From: Candidatus Palauibacter australiensis
Lineage (GTDB): Bacteria; Gemmatimonadota; Gemmatimonadetes; Palauibacterales; Palauibacteraceae
Length of the DNA stretch: 39,238 bases
Reading direction: 5' to 3'
NCBI GenBank assembly: GCA_026705295.1
Contig: JAPPBA010000161.1
Span: 1 to 39,238 of the forward strand
The notes under the pieces were generated by a model. It made no database searches and had not been told where the DNA came from. It saw only the letters and a list, made by a program, of their open reading frames with translations. Below are positions 33,450-39,238 of the stretch, one piece after another; position 1 is the stretch's first letter, and every line of letters starts with the position of its first letter. The translations under genes and the position numbers were made by a program.

Positions 33450-35681
33450 ATGCGGTTCGCAAAGGCGACAGGAAACTCCGGAGCGCCCCGGCGGTTGCGG
33501 GGCCGGCGGCGGGTGTGGGCGGTCGGGATGGCGTGGGGCGTCTCGTTCGCCGTGCCCCCGGTCTCCGCCCAGGAGGCGGAGACCCCGATCGATTATGACG
33601 CCGCGATCGCGCAGAGCGGGATCGACGGCAGCTACGGATACCTGCGCGCGCTCGACGGGTCCGCGACGCTCATCCAGGGAGACACCCAGGAGCGCGTCCA
33701 GCTCGCGGTGAACGAACCCATCCTCGCCGGCGACCGGATCTTCGCCTCCGGTGAATCGCGCGTCGAAATCGTGCTCGCCGACGGGAACCTCGTCCGGATC
33801 GGGGACGGGGCAGAACTTCTGTTCCGCGCGCTCGCCAACTCCGCGGACACGAACGACCCCGCCTCCATCCTCGAGCTCATGCGCGGATCGCTGCAGCTCG
33901 TGGTGGCCGCGAATCCACCGGGCTCCGAGTGGCCCTCCGTAATCACGCCGAACGCGACGATCCTGCCGCGGGGAGCCGGTTCCTTCCTGATCGTCGTCGA
34001 CGACGAGCGCCGCAGCGAGGTCGTCGTGCGCGAGGGGCTGGCGGAAGTCACGACACAGACGGAACTCGCCGAGGTCCGCCGCGGAGAGAGCCTCTTCGTC
34101 GAGGGCGCGCGAGGTGACCGGCTCCGCTTCGCGGCGGCCCCGGGTCTAGATCGTCTGGAGGCATGGGGTCAGGGGCTCGGCAACTACGCGGGCGGGGAGT
34201 ATACGGCGCATGTGGAGCCGGATCTCCACTACGCCGCGTCTTCGCTCGAGGGACACGGGTCGTGGGTCGACGTGGGAGCAGGTGTCGCCTGGCGTCCGCG
34301 CGTGTCCACGGGCTGGGCGCCGTACCGGCACGGGCGCTGGCGACACACACCCAGCGGGATGTTCTGGGTCTCGTACGAACCGTGGGGCTGGGTGCCCTAC
34401 CACTACGGGTACTGGGATCTCGATCCCGACTGGGGCTGGATCTGGTTCCCGGGACAGCGTTTCGCCGTCGCGCACGTGTACTGGTACTGGGGCCCGAGCT
34501 ACGCGGGCTGGATTCCCTCGGGCTACTACTGGCGCCACTACCGGAACTACTACGGGAGCGACTGGGGCTTCCACTTCGGGGTCTACGGACACATCGGGGG
34601 CGGCTTCGGGCGCTATCGGCACTGGACTTTCCTGCCGCACGGCCGCCTCGGACACCGGCGACAGCACTTCTACTCGGTGGGCGGTTCGAACTTCGGGCGC
34701 GGACGGAAGGCGGTTGAGCGCGGCGTGCTGCTGACGGACTCCCGCCTGCTCGGGCGCCAGGCGCAGCGGAGACCCGCGCAAACGCTGGCGAGCTTGCGGC
34801 GCGCGGTGTCGCGTGACGGGAGAACGACCGTCAATGCGGACGGCTTCATCGATCGCGGCGCGGGTCTGCCGCGGGAGGTCGAACGCGTCGTGCTGCGTGG
34901 GCGCGATGGGCGGTCGGCCCGCCCGCGCGACGCGACCGCCGGGGCGACGAGCGGCAACTCGCGGACGGCCGGCTCAGCGCCGGTCCGCGTGACCAGGCGG
35001 TCGCCGGAGGCCGGTACGTTGCGGCTGGAGCGGTCCGGCGTTCAGGGGACGACGCGGACCGGCGTGCAACGGGCGACGACGCGGACCGGCGTGCAGCGCG
35101 CGACGCCGCCCGCGGCCGGGACCGGCGCCCGCCCGGCGATCCGGCGGCCCACGGCGCGGGAGCGGAATGTGCCCGACGCCGTGAGACGACCGGCCGTGCG
35201 GCCCACGACGCGCACGGGTTCCGGCGGCGTGCAGCGCGCGTCCCCGGCGAGGCCGACCGTGCGGTCCGCGCCGGCGCGGCCGGCGGCGCGGCCCACGACG
35301 GCGAGGCCGTCCCGGCCGGTGGTGCGGCGCCCGCCGTCGACGACGAGACCCGTGACCCGGCAATCCGCCCCGCGGTCATCGCGGCCGGCGGCGCGGCCCT
35401 CCGGACCTTCGAGGTCGAGCGGCACCGTCAGCCGTTCCAGCGGCGGGTCCCGATCCGGGGGTACGGTCCGCCGATCCGGCGGCAGCTCCCGATCCGGGGG
35501 CGCGGTCAGCCGCTCCAGCGGCAGCTCCCGATCCGGGGGTGCGGTCCGCCGATCCGGCGGCAGCTCCCGATCCGGGGGCGCGGTCCGTCGCTCCAGCGGC
35601 AGCTCCCGATCCGGGGGCACGGTCCGTCGCTCCAGCGGCAGCTCCCGATCCGGGGGCACGGTCCGCCGATCGGGCGGCTAG
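33450..35681 (+). CDS. FecR-like and DUF6600-like exported protein with tandem-repeat tail
   Basis: 743 residues. Signal peptide (VPPVSAQE), a FecR-type domain (about 70-225: LAVNEPILAGDRIFASGESRVEIVLADGNLVRIG), then a Trp/Tyr/Gly-rich DUF6600-like region (about 280-370: WAPYRHGRWRHTP, YEPWGWVPYHYGYWDLDP, GWIWFPGQRF). From about residue 455 it is Arg/Ser/Gly/Pro-rich and disordered-looking, ending in seven near-identical 13-residue repeats. FecR domains often bind carbohydrate or transmit envelope signals; the rest has no known activity. ATG 33450 is chosen for the GGAG spacing and the signal peptide; the longer frame to 33381 lacks a ribosome site. Basic tail may bind acidic envelope glycan. 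Confidence 0.8.
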   Translation: MRFAKATGNSGAPRRLRGRRRVWAVGMAWGVSFAVPPVSAQEAETPIDYDAAIAQSGIDGSYGYLRALDGSATLIQGDTQERVQLAVNEPILAGDRIFASGESRVEIVLADGNLVRIGDGAELLFRALANSADTNDPASILELMRGSLQLVVAANPPGSEWPSVITPNATILPRGAGSFLIVVDDERRSEVVVREGLAEVTTQTELAEVRRGESLFVEGARGDRLRFAAAPGLDRLEAWGQGLGNYAGGEYTAHVEPDLHYAASSLEGHGSWVDVGAGVAWRPRVSTGWAPYRHGRWRHTPSGMFWVSYEPWGWVPYHYGYWDLDPDWGWIWFPGQRFAVAHVYWYWGPSYAGWIPSGYYWRHYRNYYGSDWGFHFGVYGHIGGGFGRYRHWTFLPHGRLGHRRQHFYSVGGSNFGRGRKAVERGVLLTDSRLLGRQAQRRPAQTLASLRRAVSRDGRTTVNADGFIDRGAGLPREVERVVLRGRDGRSARPRDATAGATSGNSRTAGSAPVRVTRRSPEAGTLRLERSGVQGTTRTGVQRATTRTGVQRATPPAAGTGARPAIRRPTARERNVPDAVRRPAVRPTTRTGSGGVQRASPARPTVRSAPARPAARPTTARPSRPVVRRPPSTTRPVTRQSAPRSSRPAARPSGPSRSSGTVSRSSGGSRSGGTVRRSGGSSRSGGAVSRSSGSSRSGGAVRRSGGSSRSGGAVRRSSGSSRSGGTVRRSSGSSRSGGTVRRSGG
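35415..35678 (+). repeat. 39-base tandem repeat encoding the 13-residue Ser/Gly/Arg tail
   Basis: About seven copies of a 39-base unit, each carrying TCCCGATCCGGGGG, with codon-level variation only at VRR/VSR and S/G. Translated unit GGxVRRSxGSSRS. Units are nearly identical at DNA level, which suggests recent copy-number change by slippage or unequal recombination. Confidence 0.85.
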
Positions 35682-35702
35682 CAGGAGCTTGACGGGCCGA
35701 GA

Positions 35703-36272
35703 TCAGGGATCCGGCCACACGGCCGGGTCCCGCTCCATCTCCGGCTCCGGTTCGACGCCGAGTGCCTCGACCATGCGCACATAGTAGTTGAAGAAGCCGA
35801 CGATCTCGGTCGCGGTCAGGATCTGCGCGTCAGTCCAGCCGACCTCCCGCAACCCGTCGATGTCCCGACGAGCGGTGGAGGTCGGCTCGCGCGTGATCGC
35901 CACCGCATAGTCCATCAGTCGGCGCGTCTTCGCGTCGAGCGCCGCCGTCCGATAATCGATCCGGATCGCGCGCGCCAATTCGTCATCTCCCGTGGCCTGA
36001 CGGAGATCCTCTCCGTGCGCCTCCGTTCAGTAGAAACAGTCGAGTTCGCGCGAGGTCACGGTCGCGAGCATCTCGCGCACGTCCCGCCCTAGCGGTCCCG
36101 GCGCCAGCATCAACGCCTCGTAGAGCTGGATCGAGGCGCGCATCACGGGCGGGTTCAGGCTCTGGATGCCGATCACGTTGAAGACGCGCCCCGCGCGGCG
36201 GACGGCCTTCTCGTACTCGCGGGCGAGAAGCCCGTCCGCTTCGTCGGGAGCTACCGTCTCGATATGCGGCAT
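35703..36272 (-). CDS. AhpD-like (CMD family) peroxidase-related protein, predicted selenoprotein with in-frame UGA
   Basis: The reading frame is open over 190 codons except for a TGA at 36029-36027 (codon 82). It falls at the second position of the AhpD redox motif: Cys79-Phe-Tyr-UGA, then TEAHG, matching the family's CxxCxxxHG. Both halves match the AhpD/carboxymuconolactone decarboxylase fold (N: RAGRVFNVIGIQSLNPPVM, PLGRDVREMLATVTSRELDC; C: DAKTRRLMDYAVAITREP, ATEIVGFFNYYVRMVEALGV), and 189 residues is normal length. AhpD-like CxxU selenoproteins are an established bacterial family. A SECIS-like hairpin follows the UGA. Probable role: thiol/selenol peroxidase or reductant of peroxidase. 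Strong GCAGGAGG before ATG 36272. It lies 59 bases after the hydroxyproline dehydratase gene on the same strand. Confidence 0.85.
35994..36029 (-). promoter_or_regulatory. Bacterial SECIS-like hairpin after the UGA
   Basis: Reading the minus strand, the UGA ends at 36027. After 10 bases come ACGGAG (36016-36011), loop AGGAT (36010-36006) and CTCCGT (36005-36000), a perfect 6-bp stem. GGC (36021-36019) and GCC (35996-35994) extend it across an internal loop. The apical loop starts 17 bases after the UGA and has G at its second position, which fits the published bacterial SECIS rules (loop 16-37 bases away, G in the first two loop bases). Confidence 0.75.
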
Positions 36273-36331
36273 CTTGCCTCCTGCAGGCGACGGATCCGGG
36301 GTTCAGAACCAGCTCGTCGGCGGGCACCCGC

Positions 36332-37360
36332 TCAGCGTACGAGGAAGCCGTCCCACCACGGATCCTCCGGATCGACGAGGAACTCGTGGCGGCCCGTAAC
36401 CCAGGCCCGGCCGCCGACCTCCGGCACGACGGCCGCGTGGCCGCCGACTGTCGTCGTGTCCACGACGCGGCCGCTGAACCGGCCGCCGATGATGCTCTCG
36501 ACGATGATCTCCGAATCGCCGGAGTACTCCCCGCGCGCGCGAAGGATGGCGAGGCGGCCGCTCACGGCGGTCCCGGTCGGACTTCGGTCGAGTTCCCCGT
36601 CCGCGAAGATGCAGACGTGCCGCGAGTGGTGTGCGGCGTCGGCCGCCGCCCCCGTGAACACGGTGCCGTAGAGAAACCCGAGATCCGGATCGTCCGGATG
36701 CGAGATGTGATCCGCGGCGGACGAAGATACTGCGTGTGTGATCCGGCGACCCGCTTCGATGAGGTCGGCGCCGCCGCCCGGAGTGAGCGAGAGCCCGAGC
36801 GCATCTGCATCGACGTAGGCGTAGAAGGCCCCGCCGAAGGCGAGGTCGTATGACACCGTACCCAGCCCCTCGACCTCCACGGCCCGCCCCAGCGCGGGCG
36901 CGAAGGACGGCACGTTGAGGAACCGAACCTCCCGGACCCGCTCGCGATCCAGGATGGCGGTGGCGCGCACGAGCCCGGCGGGCGTGTCGATCGTCACGGG
37001 CCGCTCCCTGCCCGACCCGTCGATCCAGCCGGCTTCGACGGCGATCTTCGCCACGCCGATGATCCCGTGACCGCACATCGTCGAGTAGCCCTCGTTGTGC
37101 ATGAACAGGACGGAGAAGTCCGATCCGGACCGCACGGGAGGCATCACGAGGCAGCCGTACATGTCCGCATGCCCTCGCGGTTCCCACATCAGCGCCCGGC
37201 GGAGTTCGTCGTGGTCCGCCCGCGCGACGCGCCGCCGGGCGAGGACCGTGTCTCCCTCCAGCTCCGGGAAACCCGCCACGATGACGCGCAGCGGCTCTCC
37301 CTCGGTGTGGGCGTCGATCGTCTCGATGCGAAGCCAGTGTTCGGGCGCGGTCCAGGTCAT
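36332..37360 (-). CDS. Proline racemase superfamily protein, probable trans-3-hydroxy-L-proline dehydratase
   Basis: 342 residues. The superfamily has two active-site residues: Cys96 in STMCGHGIIG is kept, but the second, Cys in proline racemase and hydroxyproline epimerase, is Thr262 in DRSPTGTAVSG. The Cys/Thr pair is the mark of trans-3-hydroxy-L-proline dehydratase (EC 4.2.1.77), which makes pyrroline-2-carboxylate, so that is preferred to racemase or epimerase. ATG 37360 has GAGGAG 5 bases upstream and starts near the family N-terminus. It lies upstream of the selenoprotein gene on the same strand, divergent from the aquaporin gene with a strong hairpin between. Trans-3-hydroxyproline is found in collagen-type material; a role in host-collagen use is speculation. 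Confidence 0.85.
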   Translation of the reverse strand: MTWTAPEHWLRIETIDAHTEGEPLRVIVAGFPELEGDTVLARRRVARADHDELRRALMWEPRGHADMYGCLVMPPVRSGSDFSVLFMHNEGYSTMCGHGIIGVAKIAVEAGWIDGSGRERPVTIDTPAGLVRATAILDRERVREVRFLNVPSFAPALGRAVEVEGLGTVSYDLAFGGAFYAYVDADALGLSLTPGGGADLIEAGRRITHAVSSSAADHISHPDDPDLGFLYGTVFTGAAADAAHHSRHVCIFADGELDRSPTGTAVSGRLAILRARGEYSGDSEIIVESIIGGRFSGRVVDTTTVGGHAAVVPEVGGRAWVTGRHEFLVDPEDPWWDGFLVR

Positions 37361-37431
37361 GTGAACTCCTCGGTGAAGCAGTGGCCCCCGTCGACGGGAT
37401 CGTCGTATGCTGGCGTCGCTGATCTTACGCC

Positions 37432-37459
37432 CCGCCGCCGAAGTCCGCTTCGGTGGCGG
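37432..37459. promoter_or_regulatory. Strong 12-bp hairpin in the aquaporin/hydroxyproline dehydratase gap
   Basis: Arms 37432-37443 and 37448-37459 pair at 12 positions (one G-U on the plus strand), with tetraloop TCCG. It is 41 bases upstream of the aquaporin ATG and 72 upstream of the dehydratase ATG. A smaller 5-bp hairpin (CGACG-GGAT-CGTCG, 37392-37405) lies beside it. It could be an RNA leader structure or an operator. Confidence 0.5.
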
Positions 37460-37500
37460 CTCGCCGTGCCGCACGATGATCGATCGCCAAGGGGGAAGGC

Positions 37501-38124
37501 ATGAGACCGAGGTCCGTCGCCGCCGAACTCGTGGGCACGTTTGCGCTCACGCTTTCCGCCGTGATCTCCATCAACAATGCGGGTTTCCCTATCCCGGCCC
37601 CGGCGATGGCGGGACTCACGCTTGGGGTTCTGGTTCACCTTCTCGGGCCTGTCTCGGGCTGCCTGCTCAACCCGGCGGTCACAATCGCCATCTGGTCGAT
37701 CGGGAAGATCGAGGCGAAGGACGCCGGCTCGTTCATTGCGGCGCAGTTTGCGGGGGCCGGACTGGCCCTCGCCCTCGGAAGCGTCCTGTTCGCAGATCCG
37801 GTCCCGCTCCCCGTGGACGCGTCCGCCGGCACCGGCGTGGCCGAGATGCTGGGGGCTGCACTCCTCGCCTTCACGATCGCGGCCGTCTTCCTGGACCGCA
37901 TCCCCGACCGGCTGACCGGCGCCGTCATCGGCGCGGCGCTCGTCGTGGGAATCTCGTGGGCCGCCCACGGATCGAACGGTGTTCTCAACCCGGCAGTCGC
38001 CCTCGGGATCGGGTCTTTCTCGCTCGCCTACGTTTGGGGGCCCGTCGTCGGCGCCCTGATCGGCGCACAGCTGTCCCGGTACGTGTGTGACCCGGGCGGC
38101 CGGACGACACGCGTCGACGGCTAG
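37501..38124 (+). CDS. Aquaporin-family channel (MIP), atypical filter
   Basis: 207 residues, six hydrophobic helices with the two NPA half-helices: LLNPAVT (NPA at 57-59) and VLNPAVALG (NPA at 163-165). It would pass water or small neutral solutes through the inner membrane. The Arg that normally follows the second NPA (NPAR) is Val166, so the aromatic/arginine filter is lost, and the usual His of the first motif (GxHxNPAVT) is Leu. Length is short for the family (220-280). GGGGGAAGG precedes ATG 37501. Its stop overlaps that of the VOC gene on the opposite strand by 4 bases, sharing the CTAG. Confidence 0.87.
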   Translation: MRPRSVAAELVGTFALTLSAVISINNAGFPIPAPAMAGLTLGVLVHLLGPVSGCLLNPAVTIAIWSIGKIEAKDAGSFIAAQFAGAGLALALGSVLFADPVPLPVDASAGTGVAEMLGAALLAFTIAAVFLDRIPDRLTGAVIGAALVVGISWAAHGSNGVLNPAVALGIGSFSLAYVWGPVVGALIGAQLSRYVCDPGGRTTRVDG

Positions 38125-38522
38125 CGGTCGGAGAGGTCTTCGCCCTCGGGCGGGTCCGGTGCCTCGCCCTCCGCGAGACCTCGGTAGAAGGTGAGCCCGT
38201 TCATGTCGAGGTCGTAGAAGGCGAATTCGCGCGTGCCCCAGGGCGTCCGCCGCAGGGTCGTGCGCTCGTGGAAGACCCCCTGTTCGCGGTATTCGTCGAA
38301 CAGGTCCTCGACCGCGGGCACGACGAAGCGAAGCATGGGCCGCTCCACGCGGGACCACTCCTCCGCATCGTGCCACTGGATGTGCAACTCGATCCCGTCC
38401 CGCCTCACGCCGGCGTACCCCGGATCGCGAGTCGAATCGGCGAAGGCGAGTTCGAAGCCGAGCCGTCCGACGTAGAAGCCGATCGCCGCGGCGACGTCCC
38501 GCGACGGGAGCACGGGCTGCAC
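38121..38522 (-). CDS. VOC superfamily (glyoxalase/bleomycin-resistance-like) protein
   Basis: 133 residues of a single glyoxalase-like unit with paired beta-alpha-beta-beta-beta modules: MQPVLPSRDVAAAIGFYVGR, then ELHIQWHDAEEW with a possible metal His, and TREFAFYDLDMNGLTFYR with the typical D-x-NG turn. Such proteins bind small electrophiles or metals; the function cannot be set. The start is GTG 38522 (MQPVLPSRD), as the frame has no ATG upstream before the korB stop. It is in line after korB (32 bases) and tail-to-tail with the aquaporin gene. Confidence 0.78.
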   Translation of the reverse strand: MQPVLPSRDVAAAIGFYVGRLGFELAFADSTRDPGYAGVRRDGIELHIQWHDAEEWSRVERPMLRFVVPAVEDLFDEYREQGVFHERTTLRRTPWGTREFAFYDLDMNGLTFYRGLAEGEAPDPPEGEDLSDR

Positions 38523-38554
38523 CGCCTCGAGGCGGGCCGCCCGCTCCTCGGCGG

Positions 38555-39238
38555 CTATCGGTAGTTCTCCATCAGAGCGTCCAGCGCTTCAGCTCCAGGG
38601 CACAACTCCTCGAAGGGGAGGTTCCACAGCGGTCGCTCGACCGTCTCCAGCACGTCGTGCAGGTCCCTCGACTCCGGGTCCACGTAGAGGAGACCCGTCG
38701 GAACCTCGCCCGCGTTCTGCCGCTCGCGCAGGTAGCCGTACACGGCGTCCCTGTCCGTCGCGTCGTAGTCGCCCTCCACCTGCCGGAAGCGGATCACGCT
38801 GCCGTCGTGCATGCGGACGTCGCGCACGTCGGCGGACCCTATGTCGGCCGTGATCTCGTCCGCCGGGGGGACGAAGTCCTTGGGGGCCACGAACGCGGCC
38901 TCGACCGCCTCGCGGAAGTGCTCGCGCGTGTAGGCGTAGCTCTTCGTCGACCCCACGTGGTCGTTGAAGGTCACGCACGGCGAGATGACATCGACGAGGG
39001 CCAGACCCGGGTGCCGGATGCCCGCTTTGATGATGGGGACGAGCTGGTTCTTGTCGCCGGAGAAGCCGCGGGCCACGAAGGTCGCGCCGATCGAGAGTCC
39101 GAGCAGCACCGGATCGATGGGGGGCTGTTCGTTCGGGACGCCCCGCTTCGACTTCGAGCCCATGTCGGCGGAGGCCGAGAACTGGCCCTTCGTCAGGCCG
39201 TAGACGCCGTTGTTCTCGATGATGTAGAGGAGATTGAG
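38555..39238 (-). CDS. korB: 2-oxoacid:ferredoxin oxidoreductase beta subunit, N-terminus beyond right edge
   Basis: The visible ~227 residues of the C-terminal part of the thiamine-diphosphate subunit: YIIENNGVYGLTKGQ and SADMGSKSKRGVP are the ThDP/Mg region, then FSGDKNQLVPIIKAGIRHPG and VDVISPCVTFNDHVGSTKSY, with a C-terminal RDLHDVLETVERPLWNLPFE. With an alpha subunit outside the window it would oxidatively decarboxylate 2-oxoglutarate, pyruvate or another 2-oxo acid and reduce ferredoxin. The tail extension (from about residue 160 of the visible part) is long. The gene begins beyond the right edge, so the start and the N-terminal ThDP residues are not seen. Substrate is not decidable. 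Confidence 0.87.
   Translation of the reverse strand, partial: LNLLYIIENNGVYGLTKGQFSASADMGSKSKRGVPNEQPPIDPVLLGLSIGATFVARGFSGDKNQLVPIIKAGIRHPGLALVDVISPCVTFNDHVGSTKSYAYTREHFREAVEAAFVAPKDFVPPADEITADIGSADVRDVRMHDGSVIRFRQVEGDYDATDRDAVYGYLRERQNAGEVPTGLLYVDPESRDLHDVLETVERPLWNLPFEELCPGAEALDALMENYR

Noticed and set aside
35703-36272. AhpD-like gene as a pseudogene, or as two separate small genes (36027-36272 and 35703-35978)
   Set aside because: Both halves share one frame and good family sequence, the only stop is TGA at a redox-motif cysteine, and a SECIS-like hairpin follows. A separate start for the second half has no ribosome site. Sec machinery could not be checked in this window, so this remains a prediction.
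1-39238. CRISPR arrays, tRNA or rRNA genes, insertion sequences, prophage or integrase genes
   Set aside because: None seen: no spaced repeats of CRISPR type, no tRNA cloverleaf noticed, no transposase or integrase frames. A tRNA search by tool was not possible.

Overview
This is a 39.2 kb window of very GC-rich (by eye about 70%) bacterial chromosome. It is densely packed, with no gene-free stretch over 300 bases. Export signals, lipoproteins, an outer-membrane-like protein, heme A synthase, large secreted amidohydrolases and PIG-L proteins, and a FecR/DUF6600-type protein suggest an aerobic diderm. The gene content resembles Gemmatimonadota, possibly marine or sponge-associated; this placement is an inference from style, as no rRNA is present.

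Layout. 1-5.7 kb: gltX (cut by the left edge), a thiolase, heme A synthase ctaA, and a divergent MsbA-like ABC exporter. 5.7-8.0 kb: a minus-strand pair, secreted D-aminoacylase-type amidohydrolase then a TlpA-like thioredoxin. 8.1-11.7 kb: late heme synthesis, hemE, hemG (hemY type) and hemH, with hairpins between the genes. 11.7-13.6 kb: an unrecognised protein and a leucine-dehydrogenase-type enzyme. 22.3-13.6 kb: eight minus-strand genes in tight series, starting from a recognisable promoter: a duplicated-domain basic protein, an outer-membrane-like protein, a cupin, an SDR with a degenerate active site, a multicopper oxidase, two paralogous secreted amidohydrolases and an iodotyrosine-deiodinase-like flavoprotein. 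22.5-27.1 kb: PIG-L deacetylase fusion, a 48-residue membrane protein, and a sodium:solute symporter. 27.2-30.6 kb: fhs and a stand-alone PGI-like gene. 30.7-31.9 kb: an ECF sigma factor translationally coupled to a zinc-finger/alkylguanine-DNA methyltransferase fusion. 32.2-35.7 kb: a TolB-like lipoprotein and a FecR/DUF6600 protein with C-terminal repeats. 35.7-39.2 kb: an AhpD-like gene with an in-frame UGA, a trans-3-hydroxyproline dehydratase-like gene, an atypical aquaporin, a VOC protein, and korB (cut by the right edge).

Most notable observations. (1) The AhpD-like gene reads through a TGA exactly at the second residue of its CxxC redox motif (CFYU), and a SECIS-like hairpin follows at the right distance, so it is probably a selenoprotein. 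(2) The ECF sigma factor overlaps by ATGA a protein joining an anti-sigma-like four-cysteine domain to an Ogt/MGMT repair domain, suggesting a DNA-alkylation-sensing sigma switch. (3) The nitroreductase-fold protein keeps the Glu-Tyr-Lys substrate lid of iodotyrosine deiodinase with identical spacing, pointing to halotyrosine dehalogenation. (4) A basic protein with a duplicated domain of no recognised family heads the eight-gene array.
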